Of a DNA stretch of 64,000 nt, positions 9,018 to 17,044 are shown one piece after another. The position numbers were made by a program, and so were the translations under genes. The stretch is from Microterricola viridarii (lineage in GTDB: Bacteria > Actinomycetota > Actinomycetes > Actinomycetales > Microbacteriaceae). Below the pieces are notes generated by a model that worked only from the letters and a program-made list of their open reading frames with translations, searched no databases and was not told where the DNA came from. Each line of letters opens with the position of its first letter. Position 1 is the stretch's first letter. The stretch is from assembly GCF_900104895.1 (NCBI RefSeq), contig NZ_LT629742.1:2480001-2544000 (forward strand), written 5' to 3'.

Positions 9018-9077
9018 GGGCACCGGGCTGGGCGCCGGGCTAGGCGCCGGACTGCGCGTCGGGTTGGGCGCCGGGTT
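9018..9077. repeat. 12-bp tandem repeat, five degenerate units
   Basis: Five consecutive 12-mers of the form GGGCGCCGGGCT, at 9018, 9030, 9042, 9054 and 9066, differ from each other at one to four positions. The array directly abuts a 76-bp palindromic element starting at 9075. No gene covers it; translated on the plus strand it would read GAGL repeats, but there is no start or gene context to support coding. Confidence 0.75.
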
Positions 9078-9150
9078 GGGCGGCAATCGAAAGATCGGGC
9101 GGCGGATTCCGGCCCCACGCTGCCTCCCGATCCCCTGTCGGCCTCCCGAT
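9075..9150. repeat. 76-bp quadripartite palindromic element, copy 1
   Basis: Four 10-mers with spacing 10-9-10-18-10-9-10: GTTGGGCGGC (9075), ATCGGGCGGC (9094), GCCTCCCGAT (9122), GCCTCCCGAT (9141). The left pair and right pair are inverted with respect to each other and each pair repeats with a 19-bp period. It lies between the DUF559-type gene and dnaG. Copies 2, 3 and 4 are at 10139, 16949 and 56333 with the same spacing. Confidence 0.85.
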
Positions 9151-9201
9151 CGGATGCGGCGGCCGCGGGAGCCGCGGGGCCGCGGGGCCGCACGGCCCGC
9201 A

Positions 9202-10038
9202 TCAGCGCGCCTCGTGCAGCCGCTGTGCCAGGGCGCGCAGGATGTCGGCTTCGACGCGCGGCCAGTCGAAGAGCACCTGGCGGTAGTCGACGCGCAGCAC
9301 GGTGTACCCGAGCAGGGTCAGCGCCCGGTCGTGCGCGATGTCGGCGCCGCGTTGTGCGGCCGAGGAATGGTGTGTGTAGCCGTCGATCTGCAGCACCAGC
9401 CGCTGCCCGATGAGCCCGTCGACACGGTGACCGGCGAGAACCACCTGTTGCTTCACCGTGATGCCGAGCGCGGCCAGTCGAGCGACCGGAATCGTCTCGA
9501 TGCCCGAATCGGAGAGGCTGGACATCGCTTCGCGAACCGCCCGGGCCGCCCGCGTGCGCAGCGGCAGCCGCGCCAGATGGTGCGGTGTGACCAGCTTTGT
9601 GTTGAGGGCGGAATCCCACACGGCGAGTGCGTTCACGAACGGCTGGCAGTCGGCGATGTGCACGAGCGCATTCTCGACGGGCTCGACGAGCGCGTGGTGG
9701 GTGACGGCGACGGGGCCGATGCTCCAGTGCACGCGTTGGCCGGGCCCCACGGCGGTGTGGCCGGAGCCGTGGCTGGCGCTGAAGTGCTGCTGGCCGTCAG
9801 CGAGGTGCCAGAGGCCCAGCCGCTTCGCCGCGCTGAGGCAGGCAACGCGGCCCCCGAGCTCGGCCGCGGCACGCAGCTCCGCCGGGGCGTCCGGCAACGC
9901 AATCCAATCGCGACGCACCCGCCCGATGACCTCCGTGTCGACCGCGGCGCGGATGGCGTAGCGGGTGAACCCGGCGCGGAGCGCCTGCTGCGAGTGGGCG
10001 ATGCCGTCGTGTTCGGTCAGCCAGCGTGCGAGGGACAT
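9202..10038 (-). CDS. DUF559-type protein with Vsr/restriction-endonuclease-like C-terminal domain
   Basis: A 278-residue protein. The N-terminal 170 residues look like a winged-helix/AbiEi-type region (residues MSLARWLTEHDGIAHSQQAL onward, with a helix-rich RYAIRAAVDTEVIGRVRR stretch). The C-terminal 100 residues match DUF559: GIETIPVARL, then RVDGLIGQRLVLQIDGYTHH, then RALTLLGYTVLRVDYRQVLFDW. This is the Vsr-like nuclease fold with E..D..QID catalytic-type residues. Such proteins occur in many copies in actinobacterial genomes and their target is unknown. ATG 10038 starts the conserved region. The gene is flanked on both sides by copies of the 76-bp palindromic element. Confidence 0.75.
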   Translation of the reverse strand: MSLARWLTEHDGIAHSQQALRAGFTRYAIRAAVDTEVIGRVRRDWIALPDAPAELRAAAELGGRVACLSAAKRLGLWHLADGQQHFSASHGSGHTAVGPGQRVHWSIGPVAVTHHALVEPVENALVHIADCQPFVNALAVWDSALNTKLVTPHHLARLPLRTRAARAVREAMSSLSDSGIETIPVARLAALGITVKQQVVLAGHRVDGLIGQRLVLQIDGYTHHSSAAQRGADIAHDRALTLLGYTVLRVDYRQVLFDWPRVEADILRALAQRLHEAR

Positions 10039-10138
10039 GCCGCCAGTCTGCGCGCAGGCGTCCGGCTGGCCCTGCGCAGCGCTCGCGCTGTGGACAAGCG
10101 ACCGGCGAGGGACGCCTGTGCACACGTGCGCGAACCGG

Positions 10139-10214
10139 ATCGGGCGGCTTTCGGCGGATCGGGCGGCGGTTTCCGGCCAGAAGCCGCCTCCGCATCCTCC
10201 GTCGGCCTCCCGAC
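10139..10214. repeat. 76-bp quadripartite palindromic element, copy 2
   Basis: The 10-mers are ATCGGGCGGC (10139), ATCGGGCGGC (10158), GCCTCCGCAT (10186) and GCCTCCCGAC (10205), with the same 10-9-10-18-10-9-10 layout as copy 1. Its centre shares the TTCCGGCC core with copy 1, and the spacer before the last arm ends in GTCG in both. It lies between the divergent DUF559-type and amidohydrolase genes. Confidence 0.85.
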
Positions 10215-10297
10215 CGGGCGCTCAACCCGCCGTGGCGCCGCATCGGCGCATCGGCTGGGCTGGGCCAACTACCAGCGCACACCGCGGCAACCATCTC

Positions 10298-10303
10298 TAG
10301 ACT
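10298..10303 (+). promoter_or_regulatory. Likely -10 box of the amidohydrolase gene, leaderless
   Basis: TAGACT lies 7 bases before ATG 10311 and no ribosome-binding site is present between them. This geometry predicts transcription starting at or next to the start codon. No good -35 box is seen. Confidence 0.45.
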
Positions 10304-10310
10304 GACCGCT

Positions 10311-11960
10311 ATGACTGTCGCCGACGACTTTTCAGCCCCCTTTGCCGACCGCGTGTTCTTCGGAACCGTGCTGACCATGGACGAGGAGTTGCCGGATGCC
10401 GAGGCGGTCGCCGTCCACGCCGGCCGCATCGTCGCGGTGGGCAGCCGCGCCGACGTCGAGGCGCTCGTCGGCCCGGACACGGCGGTCACCGAACTGGGCG
10501 AGGCGGTGCTGCTGCCCGGCTTCGTCGAGGCGCACGGGCATCCGCTCACCGAGGCGATCTTCCTCGGGCCGAAGGTCGTCGACATCCGCCCCGTCGTCGC
10601 CGCCACCGCGGCCGAGGTGCTGCAGCGGCTCACCGACGCCATCGCCCAGGGCGACCCGGCCGGCGTCTACGCGAACGGCTGGGATGCGCTGCTGCAGACC
10701 GGACTGCCGGAGCCCACGCTGGCCTGGCTGAACGAGCTCTCCCCCGATCGCCCGCTGGCGATCCTGCACAACTCCGGCCACTCCGCGTACTTCAACACGG
10801 CCGCCGCCCGCGCCACCGGGGTGAGCCGCGACACCCCAGACCCGGTCGGCGCCTCCTTCGGCCGCGACGCCGACGGCAACCTCGACGGGACGCTCCGGGA
10901 GACGGCGGCCGCAGCGATGATCTTCGGCCCGGCACTCCAACCGGAGCCGGCCGAGTACATCGACGCACTCAGGGCCGAGTCCGGGCGGCTGAACCGGGCC
11001 GGGATCACGTCCATCGGCGAGCTCGGCTACGACCCGAACATCGCGCCGGCCCTGGCCGCCGCGCGGGAGGCCGGCGCGCTCACGGTGCGACTGCGCCTGT
11101 ACGAGATGTCCTCCCCGGCCCGATCGAGCGCGTCGAGCCCCGGGGACGGGGACGCCGCCGTGCGGCACACCGGCATCAAGCTCTGGGCCGACGGCTCCCC
11201 CTGGGTCGGCAACATCGCGACCAGCTTCCCCTACCTCGACACCCCGGCAACCCGCTCCCTCGGGCTGGAGCCCGGCCACCGCGGGCACGCCAACTACACG
11301 CCGGAGCAGATCGCCGAGATCTCCGAGGCGTACTTCACCGCCGGCTGGCAGCTGGCCTGCCACGTGCACGGCGACGCCGCCGTCGACATGGTGCTCGACC
11401 AGTGGGAGGCGCTGCTGACGCGCCACCCGCGGGAGGACCACCGGCTGCGCCTGGAGCACGTCGGCTCGATGACGGCTGCCCAGTTCGAGCGCGCGGCCAG
11501 GCTCGGCATCACGGCCGGCATCTTCATCGACCACCTGTACTACTGGGGCGACGTGCTCGTCGACGACCTGTTCGGGCCCGAGCACGGAGCGGTCTGGGCC
11601 GCGGCCGGCTCCGCCGCGGCATCCGGCATCCGCTTCTCGTTCCACAACGACGGCCAGGTCACGCCGGCCGAGCCGCTGCGCAACATCGAGATCGCTGCGA
11701 CCAGGCGGAGCCGCTCCGGCACCGTGCTCGCGCCGGAGCAGCGCATCAGCGTCGCGCGGGCACTCAAGGCGGAGACCATCGACAGCGCGTACCAGCTGTT
11801 CTCCGACAACGAGTTCGGCTCGATCACGCCGGGCAAGCTGGCCGACCTCGTCGTGTTGGCCCGCTCGCCGCTCAGCGCCGACCTGAGCGCCGGCTCGATC
11901 GCCGACATCCCGGTGCTGGAGACGGTGCTCGGCGGGGTCACGGTGCACAAGGCAGACTGA
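10311..11960 (+). CDS. YtcJ-like amidohydrolase
   Basis: A 549-residue metal-dependent hydrolase of the amidohydrolase 3 (YtcJ/ExoX-like) group. The metal-binding HxH is in LLPGFVEAHGHP at about residues 72-83, a further His pair lies in LACHVHGDAAVD, and the C-terminus has the usual GKLADLVVLARSPL that completes the composite domain. Members deaminate or deamidate small substrates, but the substrate cannot be told here. ATG 10311 is chosen over a longer upstream frame because homology begins there and a TAGACT box sits 7 bases upstream. Confidence 0.88.
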   Translation: MTVADDFSAPFADRVFFGTVLTMDEELPDAEAVAVHAGRIVAVGSRADVEALVGPDTAVTELGEAVLLPGFVEAHGHPLTEAIFLGPKVVDIRPVVAATAAEVLQRLTDAIAQGDPAGVYANGWDALLQTGLPEPTLAWLNELSPDRPLAILHNSGHSAYFNTAAARATGVSRDTPDPVGASFGRDADGNLDGTLRETAAAAMIFGPALQPEPAEYIDALRAESGRLNRAGITSIGELGYDPNIAPALAAAREAGALTVRLRLYEMSSPARSSASSPGDGDAAVRHTGIKLWADGSPWVGNIATSFPYLDTPATRSLGLEPGHRGHANYTPEQIAEISEAYFTAGWQLACHVHGDAAVDMVLDQWEALLTRHPREDHRLRLEHVGSMTAAQFERAARLGITAGIFIDHLYYWGDVLVDDLFGPEHGAVWAAAGSAAASGIRFSFHNDGQVTPAEPLRNIEIAATRRSRSGTVLAPEQRISVARALKAETIDSAYQLFSDNEFGSITPGKLADLVVLARSPLSADLSAGSIADIPVLETVLGGVTVHKAD

Positions 11961-12009
11961 TCTGCACGACCAACTCATACGTTAGAACGTTTTAGCGTAG
12001 CGTGGGGGC

Positions 12010-12537
12010 ATGCCCGACACATCCGAACCCACTGCTGAGTCCACCGACATCCGCGCCGCGCTCGCCGCCCTCTCGCGGCGGGTCGACAACCTCGAGGGCG
12101 CCCGGGCCACGCCGCCCGCGTCGTCGCTGTGGGCGCTCGACGAGCTGCGCAGGCAGCGCGCACAGCACCCCTCGACGGCCGAGGGCGCGGTACTCCTCAG
12201 CGGGAGCGTCACCCTGCCGGGTGGCACCCCGGTGGAATGGCAGCAGAGCGCGTCGAGCTCCGAGCTGCTCGCCTCCGAGTGGGGAGAGCGCTCCGCCGCC
12301 TTCGCCGCGCTGGGCCACCCGGTCAGGGTGGAGCTGCTGCGGCACGTCCTGAACGGGGTGCACGGCACGGCCGAGCTCGCCGGGATCGAGTCGCTCGGCA
12401 CGACGGGGCAGCTGCACCACCACCTGCGGCAGCTGCTGGGCGCCGGCTGGCTCCGGCAGAGCGCCAGGGGCAGCTACGAGGTGCCGGCCAGCCGCGTCGT
12501 GCCGCTGCTCGTCTGCCTCGCCGCGGTCGGCAAATGA
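12010..12537 (+). CDS. ArsR-like winged-helix transcriptional regulator
   Basis: A 175-residue protein. The N-terminus has a short coiled-coil-like segment (RAALAALSRRVDNLEG). The C-terminal 80 residues form a winged helix of the ArsR type: AAFAALGHPVRVELLRHVL, then GTTGQLHHHLRQLLGAGWLRQ. No obvious metal-binding Cys pair is present, so the signal is unknown. The ATG of the M23 peptidase overlaps its stop codon, so both are one operon. The short AT-richer upstream region (11976-12000) contains ACGTTAGAACGTTTTAG, which could hold promoter and operator. Confidence 0.85.
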   Translation: MPDTSEPTAESTDIRAALAALSRRVDNLEGARATPPASSLWALDELRRQRAQHPSTAEGAVLLSGSVTLPGGTPVEWQQSASSSELLASEWGERSAAFAALGHPVRVELLRHVLNGVHGTAELAGIESLGTTGQLHHHLRQLLGAGWLRQSARGSYEVPASRVVPLLVCLAAVGK

Positions 12538-13400
12538 GCGGCTTCCTCGGGCGACTCTACCGCTGGCGGGTCGTGCTCATCGGCGCCTCGATCCTGCTGA
12601 TCACCCTCGGCACGCTGGCCGGAGCACTGCTCCCTCCCGGCGCCACCGTCACTGCCGTCGCGGGGCTCCTCCCCCTGCTCGGCCTCGCCGGGATGGCGAT
12701 CGGCGGGGTCACGGCCTGGGTGGGCGGGCGCGGTCAGCGGGGCGACGGACCGCGCATCGCACTCGGCTCCCCCGTCGCCGGCCGCTGGCTGGCCATGAAC
12801 AGCCCGGCCACGAAGACCCCGAGCCACGGCGTGCGCGCCTACGGCCAGGCGTTCGCGATCGATCTGGTGCATGAGCCGGATGCCACTGCCCGGCCGAGGT
12901 TCGGGGGCGGCGCGGCGATGCGCCGGCCGGAGGACTTCCCCGCCTTCGGCCAGCCGGTGTTCGCGATGTGCGATGGCGTGGTCGTGTCGGTGGGCCAGTG
13001 GCATCGCGATCACCGCAGCCGCTCCAGCGTGCTCGCGGTGATCTACATGATGGCGGAGGCAGCCGTGCGCGAGCTCGGCGGCCCGGGGTTCATCATCGGC
13101 AACCACGTGACGATCCGCTCGGAGGGCGGTCATTACGCGCTCGTCGCGCACCTGCGCCGCGGATCGGTGCTCGTGCGGGTGGGCGACGCGGTGCGGGCCG
13201 GCGAGCAGATCGCTTCCTGCGGCAACTCGGGCAACAGCAGCGAGCCGCACGTGCACGCGCAGTTGATGGACTCCGCCAGCCCGTGGACTGCGGCCGGCAT
13301 CCCGATCGAGTTCACCGGCATCCGCCTGAGCGGCACCTCCGATAGCGGGCCGACCGCCGGGCTCCCGGCAGACGGCGAGCACATGCTCGCCGCGGGCTAG
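12534..13400 (+). CDS. M23 family (LytM-type) peptidase, membrane-anchored
   Basis: A 288-residue protein with two membrane segments near residues 12-35 and 42-63, then an external M23 domain. The second metal motif HVHAQ lies in GNSGNSSEPHVHAQLMD, and AFAIDLVHE supplies the family's Asp. The usual first His of HxxxD is not at the standard spacing; the nearest is in PSHGVRAYGQAFAID. M23 enzymes cut peptidoglycan cross-links; activity here is likely but not certain. It is translationally coupled (ATGA) to the ArsR-like gene, suggesting control of wall remodelling or a related response. Confidence 0.85.
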   Translation: MSGFLGRLYRWRVVLIGASILLITLGTLAGALLPPGATVTAVAGLLPLLGLAGMAIGGVTAWVGGRGQRGDGPRIALGSPVAGRWLAMNSPATKTPSHGVRAYGQAFAIDLVHEPDATARPRFGGGAAMRRPEDFPAFGQPVFAMCDGVVVSVGQWHRDHRSRSSVLAVIYMMAEAAVRELGGPGFIIGNHVTIRSEGGHYALVAHLRRGSVLVRVGDAVRAGEQIASCGNSGNSSEPHVHAQLMDSASPWTAAGIPIEFTGIRLSGTSDSGPTAGLPADGEHMLAAG

Positions 13401-13412
13401 GCGCTCCGAGGC

Positions 13413-14690
13413 CTAGTCGCGCCGCACCAGCCGCTCGTGCCAGGCCAGCGCCGATTGGTCGGTGAGGCTGGCCACCTGGTCGACGATGACGCGCTTGCGG
13501 GCGGTGTCGTCGGATGCCGCGCGCCAATCCTCGGCGAAGCCGGGGTCGAGGTGCGCCTCGCCGCCCTCGTGCAGCACCGTGGCCAGCTCGGTGAGCACCT
13601 CGCGCTGCTCGGCGTAGATCGGCTGGCGGGCGTTGTGCGACATCACGAAGGCGGCGACGATGCCCTTGAGCACGGCGATCTCGGCCTGGATCTCGCGCGG
13701 CACGATGACGTCGGCGTCGAAGCGGATCAGGCTGGCCAGCGGGAAGGCGGCGCGGGTGGCGTGCGTCGCGGCCTGCGCGAAGCGCCCGATCAGCTGGCTG
13801 GTCAGGTTCTTCAGGCGGCCCTGGTCGCGGCGGCTGCCGTCCCAGCTGCTCGGCCAGCCCTCGAGGGAGTCGAGCCGGTCGAAGGCGGCGATCAGCTCGT
13901 CGTGGGAGTGCGCGCCGCCGATCCACTCGTACATGGAGGTGACGAGCGCGTCGTGGTCGACCCGGTCGCCGAGGGCGGCGACGTCGATGTAGCCGTTGAC
14001 GATGGCGTCCTCGAAGTCGTGCACCGAGTAGCCGATGTCGTCGGAGAGGTCCATCACCTGGGCCTCGATGGAGAGCCGGCGCTCCGGCGCCCCGGCGCGC
14101 ATCCAGGTGAAGACGCCGATGTCGTCCTTGTAGAAGCCGAACTTGGCGCGGCCGCTCGGGTCGGCGACGGAGCTGGTGTCCGGCCAGGGGTACTTGCAGC
14201 TGGCGTCGAGGCTGGCCCGGGTGAGGTTCAGCCCGTAGCTCTGCCCGTCCGGCCCGAACACCTTCGGCTCCAGCCGGGTGAGCAGGCGCAGCGTCTGGGC
14301 GTTGCCCTCGAAGCCGCCGATGTCGTCGGACCAGGCGTTGAGGGCCTTCTCGCCGTTGTGGCCGAACGGCGGGTGGCCGAGGTCGTGGGCGAGGCAGGCG
14401 GTGTCCACGACATCCGGGTCCAGGCCGAGGCTGGACGCCAGCTCGCGGCCGACCTGCGCCACCTCGAGCGAGTGGGTCAGCCGGTTGCGGGCGAAGTCGA
14501 GGCCGGCGGTCGGGCTGAGCACCTGCGTCTTGGCTGCCAGGCGGCGCAGCGCGCTGGAGTGCAGCAGGCGGGCGCGGTCCCTGGCGAAGTCGCTGCGGCG
14601 GGAGGAGTGCTTCTCTGGCAGCCAGCGCTCGGCGTCGTAGTCGCTGTAGCCGCCGAACAGGCTGGCTCCGAACGCGTGCTCAACCGCCAC
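13413..14690 (-). CDS. dgt: dGTP triphosphohydrolase-like protein
   Basis: A 425-residue HD-domain protein of the deoxyguanosinetriphosphate triphosphohydrolase family, which hydrolyses dNTPs to nucleoside and triphosphate. The metal ligands are visible as H73 (RLTHSLEV) and the HD pair at 102-103 in AHDLGHPPFGHNGE. The frame fits the family length. It overlaps the upstream dusB by 11 bases, so they are co-transcribed, an arrangement common in actinobacteria close to dnaG. Confidence 0.94.
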   Translation of the reverse strand: MAVEHAFGASLFGGYSDYDAERWLPEKHSSRRSDFARDRARLLHSSALRRLAAKTQVLSPTAGLDFARNRLTHSLEVAQVGRELASSLGLDPDVVDTACLAHDLGHPPFGHNGEKALNAWSDDIGGFEGNAQTLRLLTRLEPKVFGPDGQSYGLNLTRASLDASCKYPWPDTSSVADPSGRAKFGFYKDDIGVFTWMRAGAPERRLSIEAQVMDLSDDIGYSVHDFEDAIVNGYIDVAALGDRVDHDALVTSMYEWIGGAHSHDELIAAFDRLDSLEGWPSSWDGSRRDQGRLKNLTSQLIGRFAQAATHATRAAFPLASLIRFDADVIVPREIQAEIAVLKGIVAAFVMSHNARQPIYAEQREVLTELATVLHEGGEAHLDPGFAEDWRAASDDTARKRVIVDQVASLTDQSALAWHERLVRRD

Positions 14691-15840
14691 TGGTGTCGCC
14701 CTCCCCCTCGGTGAGGTTGTTCCGCTCGATGCCGTCGAGATCGCGGGAGTTCAGCCAGCCGTCCGGCAGCGCGGGCTTCTTCGGGGTGCCTGCACGGCCG
14801 CGCGGGCCCTCGACGCCCTCCCCGGGGTACGGCTGGTCCCAGTCGAGCGTGCCGAGCAGGTCGTCCAGCGACTGCAGCGACTGCACGGTGGCCATCTTGG
14901 CGCGCAGCTCGCCGCCGACCGGGTAGCCCTTGAAGTACCAGGCGACGTGCTTGCGGATGTCGCGGCATCCGCGGTCCTCGTCCTCGAAGAACTCGACGAG
15001 CAGCTCGGCGTGGCGGCGGAACGCCTCCGCGACCTGGCCGAGGGTCGGCTCATGCCTGGTGTCCTCGCCGCGGAAGGCGGCGGCCAGGTCGCCGAACAGC
15101 CAGGGCCGGCCGAGGCAGCCGCGGCCGACGACGACGCCGTCGCAGCCGGTCTCGTCCATCATGCGCAGGGCGTCGGCGGCCGACCAGATGTCGCCGTTGC
15201 CGAGGACCGGGGTGTCGGTGATCGTGCTCTTGAGCTTCTCGATCGCGGTCCAGTCCGCCTGGCCGGAGTAGAACTCGCTGGCGGTGCGGCCGTGCAGCGC
15301 GATGGAGGCGACGCCGGCTCCCGCTGCGGCCTTCGCGGCCTCGAGGTAGGTGAGGTGATCGGGGTCGATGCCCTTGCGCATCTTCACCGTCAGGGGGATG
15401 TCGCCTGCTGCCTTCACCGCGCCCTCCACAATCTGGCGGAACAGTTCGAGCTTCCACGGAAGCGCGGCGCCGCCGCCCTTGCGGGTGACCTTGGGCACCG
15501 GGCATCCGAAGTTCAAGTCGATGTGATCGGCCCTGTCCTCTGCCACCAGCATGGTGACGGCCTCTGACACGGTCTTCGGGTCGACGCCGTAGAGCTGGAT
15601 CGAGCGGGTGGTCTCGCTCTCGTGGTGCGTGATCAGCCGCATCGACTCCGGGGTGCGCTCGACGAGGGCGCGCGAGGTGATCATCTCGCTCACGTAGAGG
15701 CCGGCGCCGTACTCGCGGCAGAGCCGGCGGAAGGCGGTGTTCGTGATGCCGGCCATCGGCGCGAGGACGACGGGAACGTCGAGCTCGAGCGGTCCGATCG
15801 ACAGGCGCGGCGCTGGGGTGAGTGTGGAGGTGGCAGACAT
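14680..15840 (-). CDS. dusB: tRNA-dihydrouridine synthase
   Basis: A 386-residue flavoenzyme that reduces uridine to dihydrouridine in the tRNA D-loop. The FMN-binding start VVLAPMAGITNTAFRRLC is near residue 26, and the catalytic Cys lies in DLNFGCPVPKVTRKGGG. NGDIWSAADAL and the C-terminal KHVAWYFKGYPVG are also family features. ATG 15840 is used because homology starts about 20 residues after it. A longer frame extends across the promoter region of the divergent reductase gene and is unlikely. Confidence 0.95.
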   Translation of the reverse strand: MSATSTLTPAPRLSIGPLELDVPVVLAPMAGITNTAFRRLCREYGAGLYVSEMITSRALVERTPESMRLITHHESETTRSIQLYGVDPKTVSEAVTMLVAEDRADHIDLNFGCPVPKVTRKGGGAALPWKLELFRQIVEGAVKAAGDIPLTVKMRKGIDPDHLTYLEAAKAAAGAGVASIALHGRTASEFYSGQADWTAIEKLKSTITDTPVLGNGDIWSAADALRMMDETGCDGVVVGRGCLGRPWLFGDLAAAFRGEDTRHEPTLGQVAEAFRRHAELLVEFFEDEDRGCRDIRKHVAWYFKGYPVGGELRAKMATVQSLQSLDDLLGTLDWDQPYPGEGVEGPRGRAGTPKKPALPDGWLNSRDLDGIERNNLTEGEGDTSGG

Positions 15841-15871
15841 GTCCTGCAATTCTCCCAGATAATCGGCGACA

Positions 15872-16441
15872 ATGACTCTCATGGCGCAGGACGGGGCGGC
15901 ACGGGTCATCGCCCAGCAATGGATCTCGCTCGACGGCTACGCCGCCGGGCACGACGAAGACGCCATCTTCAGCGCCGTCCCCGCCGAGGCGGACTTGCGC
16001 AGCCAGCGCTACAACGAGGCGCTCCTGAACGACGTCGACCAGGTCATGCTCGGCCGGCGCACCTACGAGATGTTCCGCGAGTACTGGCCAACGGCCAGCG
16101 AGCCCATCACCGCCGGCATCAATGGCATCCCCAAGGTCGTCGCGTCGCGCACCCAGGCCGCGGCGCCCTGGGGAGCCTTCGCCCCGGCGACCGTCTGCCG
16201 GGACGCGGTCGAGTTCGTGCGGCAGTGCGGGGGCGGCACGCTGCTCGTCTGGGGCTCGATCGATCTCGTGCACACGTTGCTCACGGCCGGTCTGCTCGAC
16301 GAGCTGGACCTCTTCGTCTCCCCCATCTGGCTGGGCGCCGGGCGCCCGCTGCTGCCGGCCGGCAGCACCGTCGGTCTCCGGCAGAGCGCCAGCGAGGACT
16401 GGGGCGGCGTCACGCACCTCCGCTATACAGTGGAACGATGA
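15872..16441 (+). CDS. Dihydrofolate reductase / RibD C-terminal domain family protein
   Basis: A 189-residue NADPH-dependent reductase fold of the RibD C-terminal type. Recognisable parts are QQWISLDGYAAG at the N-terminus, QVMLGRRTYEMFREYW, and the nucleotide-binding GGGTLLVWGSIDLVHTLL followed by LDLFVSPIWLGAGRPLL. The substrate is unknown. An alternative start is ATG 15881, three codons on. The YbaK gene begins in its stop codon (ATGA), so the two form an operon that diverges from dusB across a 31-bp gap. Confidence 0.88.
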   Translation: MTLMAQDGAARVIAQQWISLDGYAAGHDEDAIFSAVPAEADLRSQRYNEALLNDVDQVMLGRRTYEMFREYWPTASEPITAGINGIPKVVASRTQAAAPWGAFAPATVCRDAVEFVRQCGGGTLLVWGSIDLVHTLLTAGLLDELDLFVSPIWLGAGRPLLPAGSTVGLRQSASEDWGGVTHLRYTVER

Positions 16442-16944
16442 CGACATCATCCTCCGCGGAGCCCGCCGGAACCGAATCCGCTGGAACCGACCGCGTGCTG
16501 GCGGATGCCGCGGCACGCGGCCTGGACGTGGACATCATCACGCGCCCGGCCGCCGGCAGCCTGGCCGAGGCGGCACAGCTGCTCGGCATCGAGCAGTCCG
16601 GCATCGTCAAGACGCTCGTCGTGAAGCGTGCAGACGGCAGCTTCCTGTTCGCACTCGTGCCGGGCGGCCGCAAGATCTCCTGGCCGAAGCTGCGCGCCCT
16701 CGTCGGCGTGAACAAGCTGCAGCTGCCGGATGCCGGGCAGGCGCTGGAGGCGACCGGCTACGAGCGCGGCACCATCACCCCGCTCGGCTCCAGCACCGAG
16801 TGGCCGGTCTACGCGGATGCCGGCATCACCGGCCAGCGGGTGGCGATGGGCGCCGGCGCCCACGGCTTCAGCGCCTTCGTCGACGCGGACGCCCTCGTCG
16901 CCGCGTTCGACGCCGTCGTCGCCGACATCAGCGAGCCCGAGTAG
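16438..16944 (+). CDS. YbaK/ProX-type aminoacyl-tRNA deacylase
   Basis: A 168-residue protein of the YbaK/EbsC family, which clears mis-charged aminoacyl-tRNA (often Cys-tRNA-Pro). Characteristic stretches are EAAQLLGIEQSGIVKTLVVK, FALVPGGRKISWPKLRALVG, ATGYERGTITPLG and the C-terminal VAMGAGAHGFSAFVDADAL. Length and start agree with the family. It is coupled to the reductase gene upstream. Copy 3 of the 76-bp element follows its stop codon by 4 bases. Confidence 0.92.
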   Translation: MTTSSSAEPAGTESAGTDRVLADAAARGLDVDIITRPAAGSLAEAAQLLGIEQSGIVKTLVVKRADGSFLFALVPGGRKISWPKLRALVGVNKLQLPDAGQALEATGYERGTITPLGSSTEWPVYADAGITGQRVAMGAGAHGFSAFVDADALVAAFDAVVADISEPE

Positions 16945-16948
16945 GCCG

Positions 16949-17024
16949 CTCGGGAGGCAAGAGTCACATTGGGAGGCCGGTTCGGCCCACATTTGGCCTC
17001 CGAATCCCCCGGATGCCTCCCGAT
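16949..17024. repeat. 76-bp quadripartite palindromic element, copy 3
   Basis: The 10-mers are CTCGGGAGGC (16949), ATTGGGAGGC (16968), GCCTCCGAAT (16996) and GCCTCCCGAT (17015), with spacers of 9, 18 and 9 bases. It fills the gap between the convergent ybaK-like and VOC genes, so it could also act as a bidirectional terminator. Confidence 0.85.
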
Positions 17025-17044
17025 CGTGTGCCCGCGCGCTCCGG

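Noticed and set aside
9018-9100. Gly-Ala-Gly-Leu repeat peptide on the plus strand
   Set aside because: No start with a ribosome-binding site, and the sequence is better explained as a 12-bp DNA tandem repeat next to the palindromic element.
9202-10038. DUF559-type protein as a proven phage-defence or toxin-antitoxin gene
   Set aside because: The winged-helix and nuclease-like parts resemble defence proteins, but there is no partner gene and no experimental family role to rely on.
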